Virus record (IMG/VR): IMGVR_UViG_3300002835_000280
Location: 1-51,120 of that record
Strand: one strand, 5' to 3'
DNA: 51,120 bases
Source of the DNA: a virus
Position 1 is the first letter of the stretch, and every line of letters starts with the position of its first letter. The position numbers and the translations under genes were made by a program. The notes under the pieces were generated by a model. The model worked only from the letters and a program-made list of their open reading frames with translations, was not told where the DNA came from and did not search any database. This document shows, one piece after another, positions 8,089-16,294 of this stretch.

Positions 8089-9960
8089 ATTCGCTTTTTT
8101 GGCTTTCAAATCGGCACTGACGATCAAGATAAAGTTGATCAACAAGGCCGACCACTACAAAAATCATTTGCTGTACCGCAATCTGACGATGGCGCCGTTA
8201 CGGTTGCTGGCGCTGGTTACTATGGCACATATGTTGATCTAGATGGTACATTCAGAAACGAAACACAGCTAATCACCAAGTATCGTGAACTAGCTATTCA
8301 GCCTGAAATGGAAACTGCTCTTGACGAAATCGTTAATGAAGCTATCGTGGTTGAGGACTCTGGCACATCCGTTGAAATCAATATGGATGAAGTCAAGGCT
8401 CCTGCTCAGATCAAAAAGAAGATCGAAGAAGAATTTGAATATATCCTTAAACTACTAAACTTTGGTAACATGGGTCATGATATCTTCCGTCGTTGGTATA
8501 TCGATGGTAGAATATACTATCACATTGTTATCGATGAAACTAGTCCTGCATTAGGTATTCAGGAACTAAAGTATATCGACCCTCGCCGTATTCGTAAGAT
8601 CCGTGAAATCCAAAAGATGCGTGATCCAAATACTGGCGTCGAACTAATCAAAAAGACAATCGAATATTATCTCTATAACGAAAAGGGAATGATTGGTGCT
8701 GGCACTAATCTAGGCGCAAAGATCGCAGTTGATTCGATTGTTAATGTCAATTCGGGTATCATGGATCCAAAGCAGACCATGGTGCTTTCCTATCTGCACA
8801 AAGCAATCAAGCCATTCAACAATCTAAGAATGGTTGAAGATGCTACCGTTATCTATCGTCTATCTCGTGCACCAGAGCGCCGTGTATTCTATATTGACGT
8901 TGGTAACATGCCTACAGTTAAAGCGGAACAGTATGTCCGTGATATCATGGTCAAGTATCGTAACAAGCTAGTTTACGATTCCAATACTGGTGAAATCAAG
9001 GATGACCGCAAGCACCTATCAATGCTAGAGGACTTCTGGCTACCACGCCGTGAAGGTTCCAAAGGTACAGAAATCTCTACACTAGAAGGCGCACGTAACC
9101 TAGGTGAAATGGAAGACGTTAAGTATTTCCAGAGTAAGCTATACAGATCACTAAACGTTCCAATTGGTCGTATGGAAGCACAGCAAGGCTTCTCTCTAGG
9201 TAGAACAACCGAAATCAATCGTGACGAAATCAAGTTTAACAAGTTTGTTACCAGACTTCGCAATAAGTTCTCTACACTATTCGATGACCTTCTTCGTGTT
9301 CAGCTAGTTCTTAAAAGAATTTGTACCGAAGAGGAATGGAAAGAGTTTAAAGAAGATATCTGGTACGACTATAAGAAAGACAATAGTTTTGATGAAATCA
9401 AGGATGCAGAACTATTAAACATCCGTCTTGATACTCTTGCTAAGGTTGATCCATTTGTTGGTAAGTATTATTCTGTAATGTGGGTTCGTAAGAACATTCT
9501 CCAGCAGACAGATGATGACATTGAGGAAATCAATGCTCAAATGCAGGAAGAAGGTCAGATACAGGCACAGATTGATCAGGCTAATGCCGAAGCCATGGCT
9601 GTTCAACAGCAACAGGATATGCAGAACCAGATTGCATTTGGTGCCCAGCAACAAATCGCACAGGCAGTAACACAAAAAGAAGTTGATAAGATTGCTGGGC
9701 CAGATCAAGGTCCAAGTAAGTCTGAAAAGACTAGTCAAGATCACGAATCCAAGATGATGGATAAGAAGATCGCACTAGAAAAGATGAAGCAAAAGAAATC
9801 AGCGCCGCCAGCTAAGGCAGCCAAGAAAAAGACAGTTGCCGAAGAAGCTAAAGATTTAGGTCTAGTGTATGTTGGTTCAGGTAAGTATGCTAATAAAGGT
9901 GGTGAAATAACACACCTAAACGAAAACGGTATTCTATTACCTTACCTAAATAAGGATTAA
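8089..9960 (+). CDS. gp20: gp20 portal protein, apparent ATT start
   Basis: 623 residues if started at ATT 8089 (T4 gp20: 524). The dodecameric portal at one head vertex, and the docking site for gp17. The residues before the first ATG (8308) carry the conserved portal N-terminus: RFFGFQIG, then SDDGAVTV and GYYGTYVDLDG. Only ATT 8089 or later ATC codons are available after the in-frame TAA at 8074, and AAGGAG at 8075-8080 is eight bases before ATT. Core motifs such as RRWYIDGRIYYH, YRLSRAPERRVFYIDVGNMP and EDFWLPRREGSKGTE are clear. A Lys/Ala/Gln-rich tail of about 100 residues, ending in a small VYVGSGKYANKGGEI module, extends beyond the T4 protein. Confidence 0.93.
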   Translation: MRFFGFQIGTDDQDKVDQQGRPLQKSFAVPQSDDGAVTVAGAGYYGTYVDLDGTFRNETQLITKYRELAIQPEMETALDEIVNEAIVVEDSGTSVEINMDEVKAPAQIKKKIEEEFEYILKLLNFGNMGHDIFRRWYIDGRIYYHIVIDETSPALGIQELKYIDPRRIRKIREIQKMRDPNTGVELIKKTIEYYLYNEKGMIGAGTNLGAKIAVDSIVNVNSGIMDPKQTMVLSYLHKAIKPFNNLRMVEDATVIYRLSRAPERRVFYIDVGNMPTVKAEQYVRDIMVKYRNKLVYDSNTGEIKDDRKHLSMLEDFWLPRREGSKGTEISTLEGARNLGEMEDVKYFQSKLYRSLNVPIGRMEAQQGFSLGRTTEINRDEIKFNKFVTRLRNKFSTLFDDLLRVQLVLKRICTEEEWKEFKEDIWYDYKKDNSFDEIKDAELLNIRLDTLAKVDPFVGKYYSVMWVRKNILQQTDDDIEEINAQMQEEGQIQAQIDQANAEAMAVQQQQDMQNQIAFGAQQQIAQAVTQKEVDKIAGPDQGPSKSEKTSQDHESKMMDKKIALEKMKQKKSAPPAKAAKKKTVAEEAKDLGLVYVGSGKYANKGGEITHLNENGILLPYLNKD

Positions 9961-9964
9961 GACT

Positions 9965-11905
9965 TTGAAAAAAGGTATGTCAGGTGTTGCGACACCTTCC
10001 GCACAACAGCTAGCCAAAAAATGGAATCTTCCTCTTGCTACTATTGCAAAGAAGATTGTTGCTGGTACTAAAGTTGAGAAAGAACATACCACAAGTTCTA
10101 AGCAGGCGGCAGAGATTGCTAGAGATCATATCAATGAGAGACCTGATTACTATGAAAAAATTAAGAAGATGGAAAAGTCTCCTATTGTCAAAGAAGCAAA
10201 GCATCCTTTACAAGCTAATTTTGATAAGTATAGAAAAGGTAAACTAAACGAACTTGGTGAATACGACAACAAAGGTGGCACAGTAGATGCCGAAGGATTA
10301 ACAGATGCCTCTCCTCTTGCTCAAAAGAGACGATCAGTAAAAGAGCAAGGTTATGGCATCAGAAGCTATACGGAGAAACCACTAGTGGAAAAGAAACCTA
10401 CACCAGACGCTATGCCAACAGGTGCGGATCGTGGTATCTATCAAGAAGCATATAAGTCTAAGGATGAAAAATACGGTTTTAATCATCCTGAAACAGGTAA
10501 AAATATCGGAAGAATTATGCCTTCTTACGGAGAGTTTATAACCAGACGAGTAAAAGCCGGTAAAACTCAAAGCGTTCGTATGCGTCACAAGACAAGAGAA
10601 GATGCTGAAAAGCATTTGATCCAACATGCCGATACAACAAAACAAACCAATGAAGGTTGGGCATCAGTTGGACATCCATTCACTCGTGATGGTCGTGTAA
10701 ATCCTAATGCACAGTTTTATGGTGGTAAGCCTAAACAAACCACTACTAAGAATGATGAGAAAGATAATACCTATAAGAACTCAAAGCAGGGTGGTACTAA
10801 CGTAAACAAGGTTAAGCCTGTTAAGGAAGATGCTGTTACAGTAGCAGCAACCCAGCATATGGACACAGCACAGTCTGGTTATCAACAGTCTGCTAAGCCA
10901 TCAAGAAGCCGTGTAAATCTAAGAGGCACAACCGCACATGTCAAAGGTGCCGAGTATAGATCAGGAACAGGTTCAGCAAGAGCCTCACTAGGTGCTGGCG
11001 GACAGATGAAGCCAACTAGCACTAATGTTCCCACCAGATTTATGCGTAGTGTTAAGAACGCTCCATCAACACAGGGAGCAGGTGGTCAGCTAAAGCCTTC
11101 TAGCACATCTGGTTCATCATCATTTACACCTAACTCCCAGAGCCGTTCAATGAATGTCGGTAAGGGAATGGCAGCATCAAAGCAGACAAGTCCGGTTGTT
11201 AAGGGTATGTCAGCCGCCGGTCAGGAAGCATCTAAGAAGATTGTTCCTAAGGCCGCCAGTGTAATGGCTACAGTAGGTAAAGCCGCAAGAGCAATGAGTG
11301 GACCAGAAGGCGCAGCAGTTACCGCAGCAGCCGAACCACTAGCCAAAAAGATGGCATCATCATATAAGGCAGGTCATCAGAGTTTTGCTTCACACGGTTC
11401 AGAAGGTGAAAAGACTTCAACCGTATTTGCTAGAATGAAACAACCTTCACAAGGCCGTTCAGTTAGCCAGTATGAAAAAGACGTTCTAACACCTAAGGCA
11501 TCAGAAGCACCTAAGGCTCCAGAAAATCCAAAGGTAGATGCTCCAACTCCACCATCAAGACCAGATTACTTCTCTCGTGGTCAGGCATTTAGTGCAGCAC
11601 GTAAAGAAGCTGGTGGTGGTGAAGGTAAGTTTTCATATCAGGGCGGTTCAGATTCAACACCTAAGTCATATCAGACAAATGTTACTAGTGAACCATACAA
11701 GCCATCATCACAGCTAAAACAAACAAGTGTAAAAGAGGAAACTAAAATGGATAACAAAGAACGCATTAACGAGGCTCTAGATTGTATTCTAGAGAACAAC
11801 CTTTCAGAAATGAAAGATAACCTCCTTGTCGCTCTACAAGAAAAAGCTATGGAAAAGTTGGAAGAGCGTAAGAAGGAAATTGCTGCTAACTACTTTGCCG
11901 AATAA
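9965..11905 (+). CDS. large head/core accessory protein with DUF5661-like N-terminus and gp67-like C-terminus
   Basis: 646 residues, read from TTG 9965, eight bases after AAGGA; the same AAGGATTA(G) leader precedes the next gene, which supports this start (an in-frame ATG at 9977 has a poorly placed site). Residues 10-65 resemble DUF5661 (TKVEKEHTTSSKQAAEIARDH, then ERPDYYEKI). The middle 400 residues are low-complexity Ser/Lys/Gly/Pro, with a near repeat GAGGQMKP and GAGGQLKP, and are probably disordered. The last 52 residues are a charged helix resembling the T4 gp67 prohead-core peptide. Position between portal and protease is where T4 keeps gp67 and gp68. Likely packaged or core-associated. 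Confidence 0.6.
   Translation: MKKGMSGVATPSAQQLAKKWNLPLATIAKKIVAGTKVEKEHTTSSKQAAEIARDHINERPDYYEKIKKMEKSPIVKEAKHPLQANFDKYRKGKLNELGEYDNKGGTVDAEGLTDASPLAQKRRSVKEQGYGIRSYTEKPLVEKKPTPDAMPTGADRGIYQEAYKSKDEKYGFNHPETGKNIGRIMPSYGEFITRRVKAGKTQSVRMRHKTREDAEKHLIQHADTTKQTNEGWASVGHPFTRDGRVNPNAQFYGGKPKQTTTKNDEKDNTYKNSKQGGTNVNKVKPVKEDAVTVAATQHMDTAQSGYQQSAKPSRSRVNLRGTTAHVKGAEYRSGTGSARASLGAGGQMKPTSTNVPTRFMRSVKNAPSTQGAGGQLKPSSTSGSSSFTPNSQSRSMNVGKGMAASKQTSPVVKGMSAAGQEASKKIVPKAASVMATVGKAARAMSGPEGAAVTAAAEPLAKKMASSYKAGHQSFASHGSEGEKTSTVFARMKQPSQGRSVSQYEKDVLTPKASEAPKAPENPKVDAPTPPSRPDYFSRGQAFSAARKEAGGGEGKFSYQGGSDSTPKSYQTNVTSEPYKPSSQLKQTSVKEETKMDNKERINEALDCILENNLSEMKDNLLVALQEKAMEKLEERKKEIAANYFAE
11747..11905 (+). CDS. 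possible internal in-frame start giving a 52-residue gp67-like core peptide
   Basis: Within the 646-residue gene, an in-frame ATG at 11747 follows AGAGGA by seven bases, in the same reading frame. Translation from it would give a 52-residue, highly charged helical peptide (opening MDNKERINEALDCI, ending KEIAANYFAE). That is the size class and helical character of T4 gp67. Inference only: the long protein could equally be cut to this peptide by the gp21 protease, or stay fused. Confidence 0.35.
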   Translation: MDNKERINEALDCILENNLSEMKDNLLVALQEKAMEKLEERKKEIAANYFAE

Positions 11906-11915
11906 GGATTAGACA

Positions 11916-13160
11916 ATGAAAACTCTCAAGCAGATTAAAGAAGAATATGACAATATCACTTTAAGTCAGATGCCAGAAGCACCTGAGGATCTTGTGCTTG
12001 AGGGACGTGAAGCTGCTGTAAACAAATCATCAAAAATTATTCCATCTTTCAGTCAGATGCCAGCAATGCTTCTTTTCAGAAGGGTTGCATACAGACTTTA
12101 TCCTAACAAGCAAGTTGTGGCACTATACTATTCAAAGACTGTAGATAAGTATCTATCTGTTCCATTTGGTCCTGATGGCAATCTTAATTTGAGTGAGTCA
12201 TCAGTTTATAATACAGAAGAACAAATGGAACTAGAAGAAGGTGCAAAGTGGGAAGCAACAAAAGGTGCTGTTAAAGGTGCCTTGCATGGTACTATTAGAG
12301 GCGGCGCTATCGGAGGTGCTATTGCACCAGGTCCAGGAACAGCCATTGGCGCAGTAGTTGGTGGTGTAAGAGGTGCTTATAAAGGCGCTAAAAGAGGATA
12401 CGAAAAAGGTAAGAACATGGAAGAAGATTGGCAGTCCGTAAACCGTAAAGATAAAACAGATGGTCTATCACAGAAGGCAGTTGATGCCTATCGCCGTGAG
12501 AATCCAGGTTCTAAGCTAAAGACAGCCGTTACTGAAAAGAATCCAAAGGGCAAAAGAGCCTCACGCCGTAAGTCATTCTGTTCACGTATGGGTGGAATGA
12601 AGAAGCGTTTGACCTCTGCCAAGACAGCAAGAGATCCGGATTCACGTATCAATAAGGCACTACGCCGTTGGAATTGTGAGGAAGACTTTAAGTTAAAACT
12701 AGCACAGCTACGTGAAGGTAGAGTTGATGAAAGTCCATTGGATACACTAAAGGCATTCTTCTCTGCTCCTGCTGATTTAGAGAAAGCTGCTGGTGCAGGC
12801 GGTGATATTGTTACTAAGAGTTCTAAGGCACCTTTAGAAAAGAAGGGTGTTAAGACATACAGTGGTTTCTCTAAGGCACCACAGAAGCATGATGATATTG
12901 CAGCAACACGCTATAAGCAAAAACTCATGCAGGTTAAAGAGAACAAGATATCTGATATCCGTGATATGATCAGTGAAGGAACAGATAATATGAACCTTCA
13001 GATTAACGGAAGAACAGTTACACTAAATACCAGTATGGCAAAAAGAATCCTTGAAGTTTATGACTCGGTCAATACTAAGAACAAAAAGATTGTTGAAAGT
13101 ATGCTAAACGAAGACCTAGAGTCCTTCAAGAAACTACTAAACTTTTCAATAAAGGTATAA
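11916..13160 (+). CDS. head/core accessory protein with glycine zipper and DUF6321-like domain
   Basis: 414 residues. Four parts are visible. Residues about 40-90 hold a conserved phage block (FSQMPAMLLFRRVAYRLYP, then LYYSKTVDKYLSVPFG). Residues about 110-160 are a glycine zipper (GALHGTIRGGAIGGAIAPG, then GTAIGAVVGGVRGAYKGA), which could be membrane-active. Residues about 185-260 match the DUF6321 pattern (RRENPGSKLKTAVTEKNPKG, RRKSFCSRMGGMKKRLTSAK, ending RRWNC). The C-terminal 55 residues form a helix (NTSMAKRILEVYDSVNTKNK, then LLNFSIKV) like small T4-superfamily core proteins. AAGGATTAG lies before the ATG. Virion location is inferred from position. Confidence 0.6.
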   Translation: MKTLKQIKEEYDNITLSQMPEAPEDLVLEGREAAVNKSSKIIPSFSQMPAMLLFRRVAYRLYPNKQVVALYYSKTVDKYLSVPFGPDGNLNLSESSVYNTEEQMELEEGAKWEATKGAVKGALHGTIRGGAIGGAIAPGPGTAIGAVVGGVRGAYKGAKRGYEKGKNMEEDWQSVNRKDKTDGLSQKAVDAYRRENPGSKLKTAVTEKNPKGKRASRRKSFCSRMGGMKKRLTSAKTARDPDSRINKALRRWNCEEDFKLKLAQLREGRVDESPLDTLKAFFSAPADLEKAAGAGGDIVTKSSKAPLEKKGVKTYSGFSKAPQKHDDIAATRYKQKLMQVKENKISDIRDMISEGTDNMNLQINGRTVTLNTSMAKRILEVYDSVNTKNKKIVESMLNEDLESFKKLLNFSIKV

Positions 13161-13163
13161 CAG

Positions 13164-13655
13164 ATGGCAACAGTTCTAACAACACAAACATTAGTTGATT
13201 CTAATAGACATTCGGTTATTAAGGTAGTTGGTGTTGGTGGTACCGATGCTAACGTATCACTTATTAGAGCAGCAAATCTAGCTTATGCTATCAATGCTAC
13301 TGGTGTTGTTAGCACAACAAATCCAAAGCGCCTTAATAGAGTTGCCATCAGACGCATTTGGGGTCAAGGACAGATTGCAACAGCAGGAGCAGGTGTAACA
13401 CTAAAATGGGGCGGCAATGCCAATAGCGCCATTGTTACATTTGGTAACGGTCTTTTTGATTACGGCTTTGACTCTGGCTGCACCGCTGGTACAATTGAAA
13501 TTCCTGATCAAGCAAACTGCACAGGCGATATTGTATTCTCCAGCACAGCAGGTGCTACAGATACCTGGACACTATTCATCGATCTAAAGAAAGACGGCCG
13601 TGACTACGATCAAGGTCAGGCTCGTGATCCTCTAGCATTTAACAACGGACTCTAA
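13164..13655 (+). CDS. small putative virion (head decoration-type) protein
   Basis: 163 residues, no named family recognised with confidence. The composition (Ala, Gly, Thr, Asn, beta-prone) and segments such as KVVGVGGTDANVSLIRAANL and LKWGGNANSAIVTFGNGLFD suggest a beta-sandwich structural protein. The C-terminus reads DLKKDGRDYDQGQARDPLAF. It sits inside the head assembly cluster, three bases after the previous stop and one base before the next start, so it is co-expressed with core proteins. A capsid decoration role is inference. Confidence 0.55.
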   Translation: MATVLTTQTLVDSNRHSVIKVVGVGGTDANVSLIRAANLAYAINATGVVSTTNPKRLNRVAIRRIWGQGQIATAGAGVTLKWGGNANSAIVTFGNGLFDYGFDSGCTAGTIEIPDQANCTGDIVFSSTAGATDTWTLFIDLKKDGRDYDQGQARDPLAFNNGL

Positions 13656-13656
13656 C

Positions 13657-14166
13657 ATGTCAAGACAACTAGTCGAATCCATTCTATCTAAGAATATGCT
13701 TGAAGCTAATGATATCTTTGAGGCTAAACTCAAGGACATTAGAGAAAAGAAAATGTATGAAATGAAGCGCATGTATGCCGCTAAGATGGATGAAGCCATC
13801 GGCGGCCTAAGTGGTGTTGGTGGCAATCCTGAGGAACTAAGAGCAAAAGGATATAAGAAGGCTGCTCCTGAACTCGAAAGACGCAAGAAGGAAGCCAAGG
13901 CTGAATACAAGCAGGCCAAGAAAGAATATAAGAAGGCAACTGGCAAATCATCAAAGTCAGCTGGTGAAACAGATTATGAAGGTAAGGGTAATGCACCTTG
14001 GACCATGTTTGGTAGAGCCGCACAAAAAGCTAAGAAGGCTATAAAAGATTATGAACCAGGTCGTCCAGGTGAAATCAACTTAAAGGTTGCTAAGACTGCC
14101 GCTAAAGGTGCTGGTTCTGTTGTTAAAAATCTAGCAAAAGAACTTGGTAACATAAGCGGTTTTTAG
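13657..14166 (+). CDS. gp67/gp68-like prohead core protein
   Basis: 169 residues. The N-terminal 45 residues (MSRQLVESILSKNMLEANDI, then REKKMYEMKRMYAAKM) match the helical pattern of small core proteins next to gp21 in T4-like phages. They also resemble the C-terminal 52 residues of the 9965-11905 product (IL..N..E..D....L...K/A.M......R..IAA). The middle is Lys/Ala-rich and highly basic, suited to contact with DNA or the acidic scaffold. Expected to be part of the inner core cut by gp21. Exact equivalence to gp67 or gp68 cannot be decided here. Confidence 0.6.
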   Translation: MSRQLVESILSKNMLEANDIFEAKLKDIREKKMYEMKRMYAAKMDEAIGGLSGVGGNPEELRAKGYKKAAPELERRKKEAKAEYKQAKKEYKKATGKSSKSAGETDYEGKGNAPWTMFGRAAQKAKKAIKDYEPGRPGEINLKVAKTAAKGAGSVVKNLAKELGNISGF

Positions 14167-14178
14167 GAATCAAAGTAT

Positions 14179-14186
14179 TATAAATA
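14179..14186 (+). promoter_or_regulatory. T4-type late promoter, exact TATAAATA
   Basis: A perfect match to the T4 late consensus, 19 bases before the prohead protease ATG, in the short gap after the core gene. The best late promoter in the window and the anchor for reading the weaker copies. Confidence 0.8.
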
Positions 14187-14204
14187 TACCTAAAGGGTAA
14201 ACAA

Positions 14205-14852
14205 ATGAAACTTATTAGAGAAGAAATTCAGGACATTCAGTATTTGGTTGAGTCAGACGGTAAAGGTGGTAAGAACCACTTTATTACTGGTATCTTCATG
14301 CAGGCTGAAAGACAGAACCGTAATGGTCGTGTCTATCCTATGAATGTTCTTTCAAAAGAAGCTGACAGATATAATAAAGAATACGTTCAAAAGAATAGAG
14401 CGTTTGGTGAACTAGGTCATCCAGAGAATCCTCAAATCAACCTAGACAGAGTTTCGCATATGATCACCAAGTTATATGCTGATGGTACTAACTTTATTGG
14501 TAAAGCTAAGATATTGGATACTCCTAACGGTAAAATTGTTAAGAGCCTATTAGATGGTGGTGCTAGTCTTGGTGTGTCGACCAGAGGCGTAGGGTCTCTC
14601 CGTCCACACAATGGATATCAACAAGTCCAAGACGATTTCAAGTTGGCTACAGCGGCAGACATTGTAGCAGATCCAAGCGCACCTGACGCATTTGTGCAAG
14701 GCATCATGGAGGGTAAAGAATGGGTTTTTGAGAATGGTAAGTGGAAAGAGCAAGAGTATTATCATGCTAAGAAACTTATCAGTGAAGCCTCTAAAAGCGA
14801 AATAGAGTCAGTGGCTCTAAAGATTTTTGAAAATTATATTTCAAAACTTTGA
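14205..14852 (+). CDS. gp21: gp21 prohead core protease
   Basis: 215 residues (T4 gp21: 212). Serine protease of the herpesvirus-protease fold that matures the prohead by cutting scaffold, core and capsid proteins. Visible catalytic elements are His72 in FGELGHPENP and Ser125 in SLGVSTRGVGSL, with the N-terminal AERQNRNGRVYP block typical of the family. It lies before the scaffold and capsid genes as in T4. The presumed target site in gp23 (LNE|A at residues 50-53) is present, fitting an active enzyme. Confidence 0.94.
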   Translation: MKLIREEIQDIQYLVESDGKGGKNHFITGIFMQAERQNRNGRVYPMNVLSKEADRYNKEYVQKNRAFGELGHPENPQINLDRVSHMITKLYADGTNFIGKAKILDTPNGKIVKSLLDGGASLGVSTRGVGSLRPHNGYQQVQDDFKLATAADIVADPSAPDAFVQGIMEGKEWVFENGKWKEQEYYHAKKLISEASKSEIESVALKIFENYISKL

Positions 14853-14857
14853 AAATA

Positions 14858-14864
14858 CTAAATA
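14858..14864 (+). promoter_or_regulatory. T4-type late promoter (CTAAATA)
   Basis: CTAAATA in the 38-base gap between gp21 and gp22, 27 bases before the scaffold ATG; the ribosome site AAAGGAG follows at 14874-14880. Same element as before the gene at 2544 and the gene at 17749. Confidence 0.65.
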
Positions 14865-14890
14865 GGAAACCATAAAGGAGTATCATTCAA

Positions 14891-16255
14891 ATGGCATCAC
14901 TAACAGAAACAGCAAAGGCTGTTCTTGAAGGTAAGAATCTACAGGAAGGTGCTACACTTCCAACCGTTGGTCCAATCAGCGGTGGTGTGTCAAATCCTAA
15001 TCCTGTAGATGGCTCTACTGCATCAACAGCTAACGCTAAGACACTACGTCCAAAGTCTAAGTCATCAGAAGCCGATCCAAAGCATAACGAAGCCAAGGAT
15101 CTTGGTGGTCAGACACCAACTTCACTTCCATCTGGCAACCTCGGTGCTGCCGCTGCTGGTGGTGAAAAGCGTGACACCTCAATCAAGGGTTCAGGTTCAA
15201 ATGCAGAACCATCTAAGAAGCTATCAGAAGATGAGGAAACAGAAGGTGACGTAGTTGCCGAGACCTCACTAGCAGAACGTGTTAAGGCCCTTAAAGAAGC
15301 CCGTAAGCATAAAGCTGAAATGGAAAAGGGTGAAAAAGAAGAAAAGGGTGAGTGCAACGAGGATATTGCTATCTCTGAGGAACTAGAAGCCTTCATTGAA
15401 GAAGGTATTGAAGCTGGTCTATCAGAAGAAGAAATCCTAGCTGCTATCGATGAGAACTTTGAGTTCGTCGCCGAAGAAGAACAGTTTGAGGAAGAAACAG
15501 TAGCAGAAGCCCTAGAGACCTATGAAGTCAATATGGCCGAGCATGTTGAAGCCCTACTAGCCGGTGAGGATCTATCAGAAGAATTTCAGGCTAAGGCAAC
15601 CACAATCTTCGAAGCTGCTGTTAAGGCAAAGCTAGAAGAAGAAGTTGCTCTACTAGAACAGGCTTATGCTGAAACTCTAGAAGAACGAGTTGAAGAAATC
15701 ATGGAAGAACTCGCTTCTAGCGTTGATGAGTATCTTAACTATGTTGTTGAACAGTGGATTGCCGAGAATGAAGTTGCTGTTGAGTCTGCACTACGTTCAG
15801 AACTAACAGAAGATTTTATCTCTGGTCTAAAGTCACTATTCGCAGAACACTACATCGATATTCCAGAAGAAGAAGTCCAGGTTGTTGAGGAACTATCTTC
15901 AACAGTCGAGGAACTAGAATCAAAGCTAAACGAAGAAATTCAGCGCAACGTTGAACTTACATCAATGCTTGCTGAATCTCGCAAGGTTGAACTAGCTGCT
16001 ACCGTTTGTGAAGGTCTAACCGATACACAGGCACAGAAGCTACTTGCTCTTGTTGAGAACGTCGAGTATACCGACGATGCATCATTTGTTGAGAAGATTT
16101 CCACACTAAGGGAGAATTACTTCCCAACTGCCGTTAAGAACAATGAAGTTCTTGACCTTGTTGAGTCATCAGATCCATCAGTGATTAGCGAAAGCAATCT
16201 AAATGGTCCAATGGCTAAATATGTTAAGGCAATTGGAAAAAGTCTTCCAAAGTAA
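14891..16255 (+). CDS. gp22: gp22 prohead scaffold protein
   Basis: 454 residues, much longer than T4 gp22 (269). The major core scaffold on which the capsid assembles and which gp21 then degrades. Residues 1-115 are Ser/Gly/Pro-rich and probably disordered; from about 120 to 400 it is strongly acidic and helical (long runs of Glu with Ala/Leu, for example SEELEAFIEEGIEAGLSEEE), with a coiled-coil segment VEELESKLNEEIQRN near residue 338. The C-terminal 100 residues (CEGLTDTQAQKLLALVENVE) resemble the conserved end of the family. It is flanked by protease and capsid genes. Confidence 0.9.
   Translation: MASLTETAKAVLEGKNLQEGATLPTVGPISGGVSNPNPVDGSTASTANAKTLRPKSKSSEADPKHNEAKDLGGQTPTSLPSGNLGAAAAGGEKRDTSIKGSGSNAEPSKKLSEDEETEGDVVAETSLAERVKALKEARKHKAEMEKGEKEEKGECNEDIAISEELEAFIEEGIEAGLSEEEILAAIDENFEFVAEEEQFEEETVAEALETYEVNMAEHVEALLAGEDLSEEFQAKATTIFEAAVKAKLEEEVALLEQAYAETLEERVEEIMEELASSVDEYLNYVVEQWIAENEVAVESALRSELTEDFISGLKSLFAEHYIDIPEEEVQVVEELSSTVEELESKLNEEIQRNVELTSMLAESRKVELAATVCEGLTDTQAQKLLALVENVEYTDDASFVEKISTLRENYFPTAVKNNEVLDLVESSDPSVISESNLNGPMAKYVKAIGKSLPK
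16215..16221 (+). promoter_or_regulatory. candidate late promoter for gp23 inside the end of gp22
   Basis: CTAAATA occurs in the last codons of gp22, 73 bases before the capsid ATG, and no other such motif is found in the gp22-gp23 gap. Because it is within coding sequence it may be chance (codons GCT AAA TAT). Confidence 0.35.
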
Positions 16256-16258
16256 TTT

Positions 16259-16272
16259 TTAACTATAGTTAA
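16259..16272. other. 14-bp perfect palindrome before gp23
   Basis: TTAACTATAGTTAA lies alone in the gap between the scaffold stop and the capsid ATG. Perfectly symmetric, AT-rich, not followed by a T-run, so not a terminator. It could be a protein-binding site or a small RNA hairpin in the capsid leader. Confidence 0.4.
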
Positions 16273-16294
16273 TCTAAGAAAGAAGGAACTAAAA

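Noticed and set aside
9946-9952. CTAAATA motif at the end of gp20 as a late promoter
   Set aside because: A transcript from it would start at or after the ribosome site of the TTG-started gene, so it could not serve it. Probably chance codons.
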